From CADCVQ01 sp038260305 (lineage in GTDB: Bacteria; Actinomycetota; Thermoleophilia; Solirubrobacterales; Solirubrobacteraceae), in assembly GCA_038260305.1 (NCBI GenBank), contig JBBSNY010000001.1, forward strand, positions 248,001 to 312,000: DNA of 64,000 bases. Direction: 5' to 3'. Both the position numbers and the translations under genes were made by a program. Of the stretch, positions 44,299 through 53,129 are shown in pieces. The notes under the pieces are model-generated. The model saw only the letters and a program-made list of their open reading frames with translations. It had not been told where the DNA came from and ran no database searches. Every line of letters begins with the position of its first letter. Within the stretch, counting starts at the first letter, position 1.

Positions 44299-44811
44299 AT
44301 GGACGTCTACCTTGCGGTCGCGAGCAAGCGCGAGCTGCGTACGTATGACACGAGGCCGCTCGACGGCGACGCCGAGCGGCGCATCCTCGAGGCCGGTCGC
44401 GTCACCGGCAGCTCGAAGAATCGCCAGGCGCGGCGCTTCGTCGTGCTGCGCTCGGCCGAGCTCGTGGAGCGGGCGGCGGACTGCGTCTACGCGCCGGAGA
44501 ACGTGCGCGGTGCCGCGCTCGTCGTGGTGATCGTCGCCGGGGCGAAGGGCCCGACGGCGTTCGACGCGGGCCGGGCCGCACAGAACATGATGCTCGCGGC
44601 GTCCAACGACGGCATCGGCTCGTGCCCGAACGGGATCGCCGACGCCGAGGCGCTGCGGGAGATCGTCGGCCACGAGCAGGGCGAGCAGGTCGCCACCGTC
44701 CTGACGTTCGGCTATCCCGTGACGGCGCGCGACCCGCGGCGGCTGACCGCGGAGGAGTGGATCGAGCGCGCCGACCGCCGTCCGTACGAGGAGATCGTGC
44801 AGGAGCGCTGA
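44299..44811 (+). CDS. Nitroreductase family protein
   Basis: A 170-residue flavin oxidoreductase of the nitroreductase fold. The FMN-binding start VASKRELRTYDTRPLDGDAERRILEAGRVTGSSKNRQARRFVV and the middle AGRAAQNMMLAASNDGIGSCPNG are typical. The C-terminal arm FGYPVTARDPRRLTAEEWI closes the fold. Substrate unknown; relatives reduce nitro compounds or quinones, or act in F420 or flavin breakdown. It is divergent from the truncated GNAT gene. The next 149 bp have only repeated GCGCG-rich sequence before the M23 promoter. Confidence 0.85.
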   Translation: MDVYLAVASKRELRTYDTRPLDGDAERRILEAGRVTGSSKNRQARRFVVLRSAELVERAADCVYAPENVRGAALVVVIVAGAKGPTAFDAGRAAQNMMLAASNDGIGSCPNGIADAEALREIVGHEQGEQVATVLTFGYPVTARDPRRLTAEEWIERADRRPYEEIVQER

Positions 44812-44948
44812 GCCGGGCGCGGACCGCCTCGTGCGCGGCCCGCTCGCGCAGGATCCGATCTGCGCCGGGAGAGGCGCGCTTTGCGCGGAAGGACGCGCGG
44901 CTTCGCGACGAATGACGCGCAGCGAGCGTCTGTGGGGCGAACCGGCCG

Positions 44949-44954
44949 TAGCTT
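44949..44954 (+). promoter_or_regulatory. TANNNT -10 hexamer (TAGCTT) upstream of the M23 peptidase
   Basis: TAGCTT ends exactly 6 nt before GTG 44961, the start used for the signal peptide. Confidence 0.45.
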
Positions 44955-44960
44955 CGAGCG

Positions 44961-45767
44961 GTGCCGATCGTCCTGTCGCTGCTCGTGCTGCTGCTCGCCG
45001 CCCCGCCGGCGCACGCCGGCTCGTGGCGGCGGCCGGTGCAGGGACCGCTGTTGCGCGCCTTCGAGGTCGGCGCCAACCCCTACGCGGCCGGTCAGCACCG
45101 CGGCGTCGACCTCGCCGCACCGCTGGGCGCCGCGGTCCGGTCGGCCTGTTCGGGCCGGGTGAGCTTCGCCGGCCGCGTGCCGGGCGGCGGCCTCACGGTC
45201 AGCACCCGCTGCGGCCCGCTGATCGCGACCTACCAGCACCTCGGCGTCCTGGCCGTGCGCCGCGGGCAGGCGGTGCGAGCGGGTGCGCGTCTCGGCACGA
45301 TCGGGCGCTCGGGCAAGCCGGCGGTCTCGACCCCGCACGTGCATCTGGGTGTCCGCGAAGCGGCGAGCGGGCGTTACGTCGATCCCCTGAGCCTGTTCGG
45401 CGGCGGCACTCCGGGATTGCCGCCCGGCCTCGGCCCGGCCCCCCGCGCCCGCCCGCCGAGGCTCGGCCCGGCGCCGCTGCGGGCGCCGCGCTTGCGACCG
45501 GCGCCGCGCGTGCTGACGCCGCGGCTCGGGCCGGCGCCGCTGCGGGCGCCACGCTTGCGACCGGCGCCGGACCGGCCGATGCCGCGGCTCGGGCCAGGGT
45601 GGTCGCCACCGATCGATGCGGGCCCGTCGGCGGCAGGCCGGGTCGGGTGGCTCGTCTGGGTCGGCCTCGGCTGCGTCGGGCTCGGGCTGCCGCTCGGCGG
45701 ATTCGTACACCTGCGCCGTCGCCGTCGGGCGATCGCGGTCGCCGCGCGGATGGCGCGGTCGGTATGA
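44961..45767 (+). CDS. M23 (LytM) family peptidoglycan endopeptidase, membrane-tethered
   Basis: A 268-residue protein: signal peptide (VLSLLVLLLAAPPAHA), LytM domain with the zinc motifs QHRGVDLAAP (HxxxD) and TPHVHLGVR (HxH), then a Pro/Arg/Leu-rich repeat region (about 150-215; RLGPAP and PLRAPRLRPAP units repeated) and a C-terminal transmembrane helix with a basic tail. Probably cleaves peptide cross-links at the cell wall while held to the membrane by its C-terminus. The repeat units also give a DNA-level repeat at about 45420-45600. Confidence 0.85.
   Translation: MPIVLSLLVLLLAAPPAHAGSWRRPVQGPLLRAFEVGANPYAAGQHRGVDLAAPLGAAVRSACSGRVSFAGRVPGGGLTVSTRCGPLIATYQHLGVLAVRRGQAVRAGARLGTIGRSGKPAVSTPHVHLGVREAASGRYVDPLSLFGGGTPGLPPGLGPAPRARPPRLGPAPLRAPRLRPAPRVLTPRLGPAPLRAPRLRPAPDRPMPRLGPGWSPPIDAGPSAAGRVGWLVWVGLGCVGLGLPLGGFVHLRRRRRAIAVAARMARSV
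45420..45600. repeat. Imperfect Pro/Arg-coding repeats in the M23 linker
   Basis: Units containing CTCGGCCCGGCGCC and GCGGGCGCC recur three to four times and encode RLGPAP/PLRAPRLRPAP. They make a rigid basic spacer between the LytM domain and the membrane anchor. Confidence 0.6.
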
Positions 45768-45798
45768 GAACGGCCTCCACGCAAGGTCATGACGCGCC

Positions 45799-45804
45799 TA
45801 TCAT
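45799..45804 (+). promoter_or_regulatory. TANNNT -10 hexamer (TATCAT) upstream of the Uma2 gene
   Basis: TATCAT ends 7 nt before ATG 45812, without Shine-Dalgarno. Confidence 0.4.
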
Positions 45805-45811
45805 CGAAGCC

Positions 45812-46381
45812 ATGTCCGCGCACGTCGAGCTCGACGAGCTGTACCGGATGTCGACCGACGACTACCACCGGCTCATCGAGTCCGGCGCGTTCGACGAGTT
45901 CCCGAACTGCGAGCTCATCGACGGCCTGCTCGTGCTCAAGGACATGAAGAGCCCCGAGCACGAGAACGCGATCGCGTGGCTGCTGCAATGGGCCATGCTC
46001 GGGGCCGACCTCGAGGCCTTCCAGGTGCGGGCCAGCGCCGCGCTCACGCTGACCGGGTCGGAGCCCGAGCCCGATCTCATGGTCATCGCACGTGATACGC
46101 CGCGGCCGTACCACCCCGGTAGCGCCGTGCTCGCGGTCGAGGTGTCGATCTCCTCACTGCGCCGCGACCTCAAGCGCAAGGCGGAGCTGTACGCCGAAGC
46201 GGGCGTCGGCGAGTACTGGGTCTTCGATGTCGCGGCGCGTCGCGTGGTCGTCCATCGCGCCCCACACGACGGCCACTACGCGAAGGTCCTCGAGCTGCGC
46301 GCGGGCGGGCGCCTTGCGGATCCGCCGGCCGGGCTCCCCGAGCTGTGTGTCGACGAGCTCCTGCGGGCCACCTACGGCTGA
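45812..46381 (+). CDS. Uma2 family (DUF820) PD-(D/E)XK nuclease-like protein
   Basis: A 189-residue protein with the restriction-endonuclease-like core of Uma2 proteins: CELIDGLLVLKDMKSPEHENAI, then GSEPEPDLMVI (catalytic Asp), VLAVEVSISSLRRDLKRKAELYAEAGVGEYWVFDV (E-x-V/S with downstream Lys). Residues fit the family pattern PD...E-x-S...K. The biological role of Uma2 proteins is unknown; they are common in actinobacteria and cyanobacteria and often come in many copies. Only one copy is in this window. Confidence 0.85.
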   Translation: MSAHVELDELYRMSTDDYHRLIESGAFDEFPNCELIDGLLVLKDMKSPEHENAIAWLLQWAMLGADLEAFQVRASAALTLTGSEPEPDLMVIARDTPRPYHPGSAVLAVEVSISSLRRDLKRKAELYAEAGVGEYWVFDVAARRVVVHRAPHDGHYAKVLELRAGGRLADPPAGLPELCVDELLRATYG

Positions 46382-46501
46382 AGCCTGACTTCGGCCTCGC
46401 CCGGCGAGGGTCGAACCCGCCACCGACGCGTGCCGGCGACGTGATTGCAGGTCGATTCGGGCGCCGAGGATCCGGGCTCGATCACTACCCTGCTGCGTCC
46501 G

Positions 46502-48001
46502 ATGAGCTTCTACGTCACGACGCCGATCTACTACGTCAACGCCGCCCCCCACCTCGGGCACGCGTACACGACGATCGCGGCTGACGTCCTGGCCCGCCAC
46601 ATGCGTCAACGCGGCGACGACGTGTTCTTCCTGACGGGCACCGACGAGCACGGCGAGCCGGTCGCCCTCGCGGCCGAGGCGAAGGGCATGACGCCGCAGG
46701 AGCTCGTCGATCTCAACGCGCCGCACTTCAAGAACCTCGCGCCGCGGCTGAATGTCTCCATCGACTTCTTCATCCGAACGAGCGACCCCGAGCACAAGGC
46801 GAAGGTGCAGGAGGTGCTGTCGCGGATCCGCGACAACGGGCACGTCTACAAGGGCGTCTACGAGGGCTGGTACTGCCCGCGCTGCGCGGACTTCAAGACC
46901 GACGCGGAGGCGGGGGAGGACCACACCTGTCCGATCCACCGCATCGCGCTGATCCGCGAGAAGGAGGACAACTACTTCTTCAAGCTGTCGGCCTTCCAGG
47001 ACGATCTCATCCGCCTCTACGACGAGCAGCCGGACTTCGTCATGCCGCGCCAGCGCTACAACGAGGCGCGATCGTTCATCGAGTCCGGCCTGCAGGACGT
47101 CTCGCTGAGCCGCTCGACATTGAAGTGGGGCGTGCCCGTGCCGTGGGATCCCGAGCACGTCTTCTACGTCTGGTTCGACGCGCTGCTGAACTACTACACG
47201 GCGCTGTCCTACGCCAAGCCGGGCGAGAACCTCACCGAGCGTTTCTGGCCGGCGCAGTTTCACATCATCGGCAAGGACATCCTGAAGTTCCACACGGTGT
47301 TCTGGCCGGCGATGCTGCTCGCCGCAGGGCTGGCGCTGCCCGAGCACGTCTTCGTCCACGGCTTCCTGCTGATCGGCAAGGACAAGATGGGCAAGTCGAT
47401 GGGCAACGCGATCGACCCCTTCGAGATCATCGACGAGTACGGCGCCGACGCGCTGCGCTTCTACTGCATGCGCGACGTGACCTTCGGCCAAGACGGCGAG
47501 GTCTCCGAGGACCGCTTCGCCGTCGTCTACGCCTCCGAGCTCGCCAACGACTTCGGCAACCTCGCCAGCCGCACGATCGCGATGGTCCACCGCTACCGCG
47601 GCGGCAGCGTCCCGTCCGCCGAGCCCGATCCGGAGCTCGCGGCCGAGATCGATTCGATGATCGGCGAGATCTCAGAGCTGCTGGACCGCGCCGACCTCAG
47701 CGGAGCGCTCGACGCGATCTGGCAGCGCGTGCGGCGGCTGAACCGCTACGTCGAGGCCCAGGCGCCCTGGGTGCTCGCCAAGGACGAGGCCCGCGCCGCC
47801 GACCTCGACCGCGTGCTCGCGTCGCTGAGCGAGGGCCTGCGTGTCGTCGCGGTCGCTTTGCACCCGTGGATCCCCGAGAGCATCGACAAGCTGCTCGCCG
47901 CGCTCGGCGCGCCAGAGCTCGAGCTCGACGGCGCGCGCATGCGGGCCGGCCGGCTCGGCGCGATCGCGACGCTGGCACCGCTGTTTCCGAAGCCCAAGTA
48001 G
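46502..48001 (+). CDS. metG: Methionyl-tRNA synthetase
   Basis: A 499-residue class I synthetase. HIGH-type motif PHLGHAYTTIAADVLARH, zinc knuckle CPRCADFKTDAEAGEDHTC, GTDEHG, and KMSKS-type DKMGKSMGN. No C-terminal tRNA-binding (EMAP-like) domain is present. Start ATG at 46502; TACCCT lies 10 nt upstream. It begins the conserved actinobacterial block metG-tatD-rsmA-ispE. The 120 bp upstream hold a T-arm-like GGGTTCGACC but no complete tRNA. Confidence 0.95.
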   Translation: MSFYVTTPIYYVNAAPHLGHAYTTIAADVLARHMRQRGDDVFFLTGTDEHGEPVALAAEAKGMTPQELVDLNAPHFKNLAPRLNVSIDFFIRTSDPEHKAKVQEVLSRIRDNGHVYKGVYEGWYCPRCADFKTDAEAGEDHTCPIHRIALIREKEDNYFFKLSAFQDDLIRLYDEQPDFVMPRQRYNEARSFIESGLQDVSLSRSTLKWGVPVPWDPEHVFYVWFDALLNYYTALSYAKPGENLTERFWPAQFHIIGKDILKFHTVFWPAMLLAAGLALPEHVFVHGFLLIGKDKMGKSMGNAIDPFEIIDEYGADALRFYCMRDVTFGQDGEVSEDRFAVVYASELANDFGNLASRTIAMVHRYRGGSVPSAEPDPELAAEIDSMIGEISELLDRADLSGALDAIWQRVRRLNRYVEAQAPWVLAKDEARAADLDRVLASLSEGLRVVAVALHPWIPESIDKLLAALGAPELELDGARMRAGRLGAIATLAPLFPKPK

Positions 48002-48015
48002 TGCCGCGTGCGCCG

Positions 48016-48765
48016 ATGATCGACAGCCACACACACCTGCACGTCTGCAAGCCCGACGACGGCGATCTCGTCGCGGCGGCCGCCGCGGCGGGTGTCACGC
48101 GGATGCTGACCGTCGGCACGACCGGGGAGACCTGCCGCCAAGCGCTCGACGCCGCCGAGCGCTTCCCGCAGGTCTTCGCAGCGATCGGCCGCCACCCGAA
48201 CGAGGCGACGTGCTTCGACGACGCCGATCTCGCCGAGCTACAGGAGCTCGCCCGGCACCCGCGCTGCGTCGCGATCGGCGAGACGGGGATCGACTACTTC
48301 CGCGACTACGCGCCGCGCGAGGACCAGCTGCGCGCCTTCGTCGCCCAGATCGAGCTCGCGCGCACAACCGCCAAGCCGCTCGTCATCCACACCCGCTCCG
48401 CCGAGGACGACACGATCGACACCCTGCTCGAGCACGCCGCCGGCGTCGACGTGATCCTGCACTGCTTCACGATGGCCGGCCGCCTCGACGAGTGCCTTGA
48501 GCAGGGCTGGTGGATCTCATTCGCGGGCAACGTCACCTACGGATCGGCGACCGACATCGCGCAGGCCGCAGCCCGCGTGCCCGACGATCGCCTGCTCGTC
48601 GAGACCGATGCGCCGTATCTGACGCCCCAGGTCGTGCGCAAGCAGCGCAACGAGCCGGCGTTCGTCGTGCACACCGCGCGCTTCGTCGCGCGGCAGCGCG
48701 GCGTCGAGTACGAGCAGCTCGAGCAGGTCGTCGAGCGCAACGCGGCCGGGCTGTTCGGATGGTGA
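48016..48765 (+). CDS. TatD family metal-dependent hydrolase
   Basis: A 249-residue TIM-barrel DNase/hydrolase. Metal ligands: SHTHLH (HxH), IGRHPNE, GETGIDYF (Glu), VIHTRSAEDD (His), LHCFTM (His) and VETDAPYLTP (Asp). ATG at 48016 directly precedes the first metal motif; a GTG at 48001 that overlaps the metG stop is an alternative start with translational coupling. Located between metG and rsmA as in most actinobacteria. Family members degrade DNA 3'-5' or act on D-aminoacyl-tRNA; substrate not assigned here. Confidence 0.92.
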   Translation: MIDSHTHLHVCKPDDGDLVAAAAAAGVTRMLTVGTTGETCRQALDAAERFPQVFAAIGRHPNEATCFDDADLAELQELARHPRCVAIGETGIDYFRDYAPREDQLRAFVAQIELARTTAKPLVIHTRSAEDDTIDTLLEHAAGVDVILHCFTMAGRLDECLEQGWWISFAGNVTYGSATDIAQAAARVPDDRLLVETDAPYLTPQVVRKQRNEPAFVVHTARFVARQRGVEYEQLEQVVERNAAGLFGW

Positions 48766-49625
48766 GGCACGACGCGGCCGCGCTGCGCTCCGACGAGCGC
48801 GTGGCCCCGACCCAGCCGAGCCTGCGCCGGATGCGCGAGTTCGGCGTGCGACCGAAACGCGAGCTCGGCCAGAACTTCCTCATCGACTCGAACATGCTCG
48901 GCGTCATCGAGCGCGCAGCCGAGCTCGGCCCGAACGACGTCGTCCTGGAGATCGGCGGCGGCCTCGGCGTGCTCAGCGAGCACCTCGCGCCGCTCGTCGC
49001 GCATGCCCACATCGTCGAGCTCGACCGCGGCCTCGAAGCGCCGCTGCGCGACGCGATCGACCGCTTCGACAACGTCACGCTGCATGTCGCAGACGCGATG
49101 CGCCTCGACCTGCGCGCGCTGACACCGGCACCGACGAAGGTCGTCGCGAACCTGCCCTACGGCATCGCGGCGGGCGCGATCCTGCGCACGATCGAGGAGC
49201 TCGAGCACGTGGGGCTGTGGGTCGGGATGGTCCAGAAGGAGGTCGGCGAGCGCTTCGCCGCCGGGCCCGGCAGCGGCGCGTACGGCGTGCCGTCGGTGCT
49301 CGCGCAGCTCGCCTGCGAGGTGCAGGTGCTGCGCGCCGTGTCGCGCAGCGTCTTCGCACCCGTCCCGAACGTCGACTCCGTCCTGGTCGGCCTGCGCCGC
49401 AGCGGTCCCGCGGCCGAACCGGCGCTGCGCGAGCTCGTCGGGGCCGCGTTCGCCCATCGCCGCAAGGCGCTCGCGGGCTCGCTCGCCCTCCGACCAGGCG
49501 CTCCGGCGGACGTCCGCGAGCGCACCCGCGAGGCGCTCGCCGAGCTCGGGCACCCGCCCGATGTCCGCGCCGAGCGCTTGTCGCCGCAGGACTTTCGCCT
49601 CCTACAGGCGAAGCTCAGCAGATGA
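48759..49625 (+). CDS. rsmA: 16S rRNA (adenine-1518/1519-N6) dimethyltransferase
   Basis: KsgA-type enzyme, 288 residues, that dimethylates the two adenines near the 3' end of 16S rRNA. Motifs: RPKRELGQNFLID, VLEIGGGLGVLSEHLA (SAM site), VVANLPYGIAAGAIL (catalytic NLPY) and MVQKEVGERFAAGPGSGAYG, followed by the C-terminal RNA-binding part with FAHRRKAL. Start ATG 48759 or GTG 48762; both overlap the tatD stop. The stop overlaps ispE. Confidence 0.95.
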   Translation: MVRHDAAALRSDERVAPTQPSLRRMREFGVRPKRELGQNFLIDSNMLGVIERAAELGPNDVVLEIGGGLGVLSEHLAPLVAHAHIVELDRGLEAPLRDAIDRFDNVTLHVADAMRLDLRALTPAPTKVVANLPYGIAAGAILRTIEELEHVGLWVGMVQKEVGERFAAGPGSGAYGVPSVLAQLACEVQVLRAVSRSVFAPVPNVDSVLVGLRRSGPAAEPALRELVGAAFAHRRKALAGSLALRPGAPADVRERTREALAELGHPPDVRAERLSPQDFRLLQAKLSR

Positions 49626-50506
49626 AGATCCTCACGACCCAGGCGCGGGGCAAGATCAACCTCTGCCTGTTCGTCGGTCCGCTGCGGCCCGACGGCCGCC
49701 ACGAGATCGTCACGCTCATGGACTCGCTCGCGCTCTGCGACGACGTGACGATGACGATCGGACCGCCCGGGTTGCACGCCGACGAGGTCGTCTGCCCCGG
49801 CGTCGTCGGCCCGAACCTCGCGGCCTCCGCGCTCGCCGCGTTTCGCGAGCAGACGGCATGGGACGGCCCACCCGTACGCGTGGAGATCGTCAAGCGCGTG
49901 CCGCTCGCCGGCGGGATGGCCGGTGGATCGGCGGACGCGGCGGCCGCGCTGCGCCTTGCTGCGGAGGCGGCCGGCCTCGACGACCGGCGCTGGCTGCAGG
50001 ACATCGCCGCGGGCCTCGGCGCCGACGTGCCGAGCCAGATCCGCGGCGGGCTCGTGCTCGCGACCGGAATCGGGGCCCGCCTGCGGCCGCTCGATGCCCG
50101 CTTCGACTACACCGTCATCGTCGTGCCCGTCAACGCCGAGCTGCGGGCCGCGGACGTCTACGCGGAGGCCGATCGGCTCGGTCTCTGTCGCGACACCCTC
50201 GGGCTCGCGCGCTCGCTGACCCGGATCCAGGCCGCGCTGTCGTCGGAGACCGTGCTCGATCGGGTGTACAACGACCTCCAGGATGCCGCGCGGTCGCTGT
50301 GCCCGACAATCGACGAGGCGCTCGAGGCCGCGCTGGCGGCGGGCGCCGACCACGCGATCGTGTCGGGCTCGGGGCCGACCGTGCTCGCGCTGTTCAGCGA
50401 GGACGACCATCGCGGGCGTGGCGCGGCCGCGTTCGACATCCTCGTGGAGTCCGGCCGCGTGCCGCCGCCGATCCTCACGCACCCCGCCGGCCCGATGACG
50501 GAGTAG
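49622..50506 (+). CDS. ispE: 4-diphosphocytidyl-2-C-methyl-D-erythritol kinase
   Basis: A GHMP kinase of the MEP isoprenoid pathway, 294 residues. Motif 1 ARGKINLCLFVGPLRPDGRHEI, the ATP loop VPLAGGMAGGSADAAAALRL, and motif 3 VSGSGPTVLALF. The typical N-terminal Lys of KINL and the catalytic Asp region (LGADVPSQIRGG) are present. ATGA overlap with rsmA. End of the metG block. Confidence 0.95.
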   Translation: MKILTTQARGKINLCLFVGPLRPDGRHEIVTLMDSLALCDDVTMTIGPPGLHADEVVCPGVVGPNLAASALAAFREQTAWDGPPVRVEIVKRVPLAGGMAGGSADAAAALRLAAEAAGLDDRRWLQDIAAGLGADVPSQIRGGLVLATGIGARLRPLDARFDYTVIVVPVNAELRAADVYAEADRLGLCRDTLGLARSLTRIQAALSSETVLDRVYNDLQDAARSLCPTIDEALEAALAAGADHAIVSGSGPTVLALFSEDDHRGRGAAAFDILVESGRVPPPILTHPAGPMTE

Positions 50507-50583
50507 CGCCCAGCCAGACCGAGCTACTGATGTATGAGTCGTCTGGCTGTCGATCGTCCGCGAACTACGGCACAATTCATCCC

Positions 50584-50808
50584 GTGTCGAGCGGCCAGAT
50601 CACCTATGTCGTGGCGGCGGTGTGCGCGATCGGTGCGCTGGCGGCGTTCGTCGCGTTGATCGCGTTTCCGGCGTGGTCCTCGTACAGCAAGACCTGGGAA
50701 CGCGTGGCCGCGAGCTTCCTCTCGCTGTTCGTCCTGGTGGCACTGATCGTGGTCGGTGCGCTGGGCGGTGCCGCGATCGCCTACTACTGGGACACCATCG
50801 GCGCGTAG
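50584..50808 (+). CDS. Small two-helix membrane protein
   Basis: A 74-residue protein with two transmembrane helices (ITYVVAAVCAIGALAAFVALIAF and LSLFVLVALIVVGALGGAAIAYYW) separated by a short polar loop (SSYSKTWERVA). Start GTG at 50584, 7 nt after CACAAT. Its TAG stop provides the first three bases of the TAGCCT hexamer in front of the PucR gene. Function unknown; it is conserved in style with other small Solirubrobacterales membrane proteins. Confidence 0.65.
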   Translation: MSSGQITYVVAAVCAIGALAAFVALIAFPAWSSYSKTWERVAASFLSLFVLVALIVVGALGGAAIAYYWDTIGA

Positions 50809-50811
50809 CCT
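50806..50811 (+). promoter_or_regulatory. TANNNT -10 hexamer (TAGCCT) formed by the upstream stop codon
   Basis: TAGCCT includes the stop codon of the preceding gene and ends 6 nt before ATG 50818 of the PucR gene, while another ATG directly follows it. It indicates a leaderless start at 50818. Confidence 0.45.
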
Positions 50812-50817
50812 ATGACC

Positions 50818-52059
50818 ATGGCCAGCCCCGCCGAGAGGACACCGGGGCTCGATTTTGCTGCACTTGACTCGATCACCGAGGCGGTTGAATCGGGCGCTGG
50901 GCTCCCCGATGTCGTCCGCGCCGCCGCGCGGGTGCTGGAGGCCAGCCTCGTCCTGCTCGACCGCACCGGCTCGGTCCTGGCCGTCGCCGCCCGCTCCCCC
51001 GCCGACGAGCGCTCGTTGCTGGACGGTGCCGCCGGCGTCGAAACGATCGAGCTGCGCGTCGCCGACGCCTCCGTCGGGCAACTGCGCATGCGGGCGCGCG
51101 CGGAGCCGGGGCCGGCGCTCGTCCGGCTCGTCACCACGCTCGTGGCCTCGGAGGTCGAGCGCGTCCGGGCGCCGGCACGCGCCTCGCAGGACGCCTCCAG
51201 CGCCTTCCTGCGCGCACTGCTGTCGCGCCAGTTCGCGAGCGCCGAGGATCTGATCGGCCGCGCCGGCGACCTCGGCGTCGACCTTGCCGCCGGCGGCAGC
51301 GTCCTCGTCGCCCGTGCGCATGCGCACGTCCCGACCGAGGAGGGCTGGCGGACCCGCGTGCTCGCGACCGCAGAGCGCGGCGCCCGCGCGGTCGTCGCAA
51401 GCGCGATCGCCGCGCCCGCGGAGCGCGAAGCGACCGCGGCCGAGGTCGTCGTGCTCGTCCCCGGTGGCGACGACGCGATCGCCAAGCGCGCCGCCGAAGG
51501 GGTCCTGCGCGAGCTGCAGGCGAGTCTGCCGGGACACACGTTCGCGCTCGGACGAAGCCGCGTCGCCGATGATCCGATGGACCTGCACCGCGCCGGCAAC
51601 GAGGCGCTGCTCGCCGTCAACGTCGCCGAGGGCGACGAAGAGCACCCGCTGCTGGCGTTCGAGCAGACCGGCGCCTACCGGCTCCTGCTATCGGCGATGA
51701 GCGAGGACCCGGCCGAGCTGCAGCGCTTCTACGCCGAGACCGTCGAACCGCTCGTCGCCTACGACGACCAGTACGAGACCGACCTCGTGCGCACCGTCGA
51801 GGCCTTCCTCGACAACGACGGCAACGTGGCCGGCACGGCACAGAAGCTCTTCACGCATCGCCACACGATCCGCTACCGCCTGGAGCGGGTGCGCGAGCTG
51901 TCGGGCCTGGACGTCGGATCGACGGACGGGCGCGAGAAGCTGTCGCTCGGCCTCAAGGCAATGCGCGTGCTCGGCGTGACGGCGCCGAGCGGACCGGCGA
52001 CTGAGCCCGGCACGGCGGCCGGTCGCGTGCCGCGGCGCCAACAGCCCGGCAGCTCCTAG
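50818..52059 (+). CDS. PucR/CdaR-family helix-turn-helix transcriptional regulator
   Basis: A 413-residue regulator. N-terminal GAF-like part (ITEAVESGAGLPDVVRAAARVLEASLVLLDRTGSVLAVAAR), a central GGDEF-like domain of the CdaR type (about 155-290), and the C-terminal PucR helix-turn-helix: VRTVEAFLDNDGNVAGTAQKLFTHRHTIRYRLERVRELSGLD. Such regulators respond to small metabolites (purine breakdown products, sugar acids). The neighbouring MTAP gene suggests purine metabolism as a target, by position only. Confidence 0.88.
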   Translation: MASPAERTPGLDFAALDSITEAVESGAGLPDVVRAAARVLEASLVLLDRTGSVLAVAARSPADERSLLDGAAGVETIELRVADASVGQLRMRARAEPGPALVRLVTTLVASEVERVRAPARASQDASSAFLRALLSRQFASAEDLIGRAGDLGVDLAAGGSVLVARAHAHVPTEEGWRTRVLATAERGARAVVASAIAAPAEREATAAEVVVLVPGGDDAIAKRAAEGVLRELQASLPGHTFALGRSRVADDPMDLHRAGNEALLAVNVAEGDEEHPLLAFEQTGAYRLLLSAMSEDPAELQRFYAETVEPLVAYDDQYETDLVRTVEAFLDNDGNVAGTAQKLFTHRHTIRYRLERVRELSGLDVGSTDGREKLSLGLKAMRVLGVTAPSGPATEPGTAAGRVPRRQQPGSS

Positions 52060-52143
52060 GCCGTTCCGCGAGCGGCGGACCGGACGGCCGTTGGTACGAC
52101 GGTCGCGGCGGACCACTGGACTGGCCACTAGGATCCCGGCGCA

Positions 52144-52938
52144 ATGCTGATCGGCATCCTCACCGGGTCGGGAACCTACGCGCTGCCCGGCATCGAGGCC
52201 GACGGTGAGCCCGAGCTCGTCGAGACCCGCTTCGGCTCCGCGCCGGTCACAAGCGGGCGCTTCGCGGGCGTCGACGTCCTGCACATCTCGCGCCACCGGC
52301 CCGGCCACGAGCTGCTCTCCAGCGCCGTCACCCACCAGGCGAACATCGCAGCCTTCAAGGAGCGCGGCGCGGACGCGATCCTGTCGGTCACGGTCTGCGG
52401 CGCGATCGACCACGACCTCTCGCTCGGCACCCTCGTCGTCTTCGACGATCTTCATTTCCTGACCAACCGCCTGCCCGACGGCTCGATCTGCACGCTCTAC
52501 ACCGAGCCCGGCGAGCAGGGCCGCGGCCACTGGATCTACGAGTCGCCGTTCTCCGAGCCGCTGCGCCAAGCGCTCATCGAGGGCGCCCGCGAGGCCGGCC
52601 ATCACGTCCGCGACGGCGGCTGCTACGGCCACGTCGACGGCCCGCGCTTCAACACGAAGACCGAGATCCGCATGCTGCGCAACTGCGGCGTCACGGTCGT
52701 CAGCCAGACCGCGGGGCCCGAGACGGTGCTCGCCGGCGAAGCCGAGATCCCGTACGCGCTGATCGGCTACGCGACGGACTACGCCAACGGCGTCAAGGCC
52801 GAGGCGACGCCGGTCGAGGAGCTCATCCGTCTCATCGGCGCGAGCGGCGAGACGCTCGCCAGCACGCTCGTCGCGGCCGTGCCGAAGATCGATCCTGACG
52901 CGCTGCAGCCCGTCGGGACGTTCTACCGCTTCGACTGA
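52144..52938 (+). CDS. MTAP/purine nucleoside phosphorylase family protein
   Basis: A 264-residue trimeric-type phosphorylase of the MTAP/PNP family. Motifs: IGILTGSGTYALPG (phosphate loop), HISRHRPGHELLSSAVTHQANIAAFKERGADAILSVTVCGAI, YGHVDGPRFNTKTEIRMLRNCG and SQTAGPETVLAGEAEIPYALIGYATDYANG (purine-binding Asn/Asp). In family members TEAR-type residues and a Met contact the ribose. Methylthioadenosine salvage or another 6-oxo/amino purine is possible. ATG 52144 lies 9 nt after TAGGAT. Confidence 0.88.
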   Translation: MLIGILTGSGTYALPGIEADGEPELVETRFGSAPVTSGRFAGVDVLHISRHRPGHELLSSAVTHQANIAAFKERGADAILSVTVCGAIDHDLSLGTLVVFDDLHFLTNRLPDGSICTLYTEPGEQGRGHWIYESPFSEPLRQALIEGAREAGHHVRDGGCYGHVDGPRFNTKTEIRMLRNCGVTVVSQTAGPETVLAGEAEIPYALIGYATDYANGVKAEATPVEELIRLIGASGETLASTLVAAVPKIDPDALQPVGTFYRFD

Positions 52939-53011
52939 GGCCGGGTCCGAACGGCTGCGGCGGCTCGTGGCGCCGTGGGTCGAAATGGGCTTCCAACGGA
53001 GGAAGCGTCAG

Positions 53012-53082
53012 CTGGGGAGCCAGGATTCGAACCTGATCATGGACTTCCAAAGAGTCCCGTGCTGCCGTTACACCACTCCCCA
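53012..53082 (-). tRNA. tRNA-Gln (TTG anticodon)
   Basis: On the minus strand a complete cloverleaf can be drawn: acceptor TGGGGAG with CTCCCCA, D arm in GTGTAACGGCAGCAC, anticodon stem GGACT/AGTCC around loop CTTTGGA (anticodon TTG), and T arm CAGG-TTCGAAT-CCTG. Discriminator base is G. The CCA end is not encoded. Flanked by MTAP and glmU genes that run the other way; it has its own short T/A-rich 5' flank. Confidence 0.95.
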
Positions 53083-53117
53083 GTAAATTGGGCTCGGGGC
53101 CCAGGACAGGATAACCC

Positions 53118-53123
53118 TAGGAT
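53118..53123 (+). promoter_or_regulatory. TANNNT -10 hexamer (TAGGAT) upstream of glmU
   Basis: TAGGAT ends exactly 6 nt before ATG 53130. It lies just beyond the 5' end of the divergent tRNA-Gln gene. Confidence 0.5.
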
Positions 53124-53129
53124 GCTGGC

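Noticed and set aside
46385..46470. T-arm-like GGGTTCGACC upstream of metG, suggestive of a tRNA on the minus strand
   Set aside because: No acceptor stem partner, D arm or anticodon arm can be drawn at the right distances.
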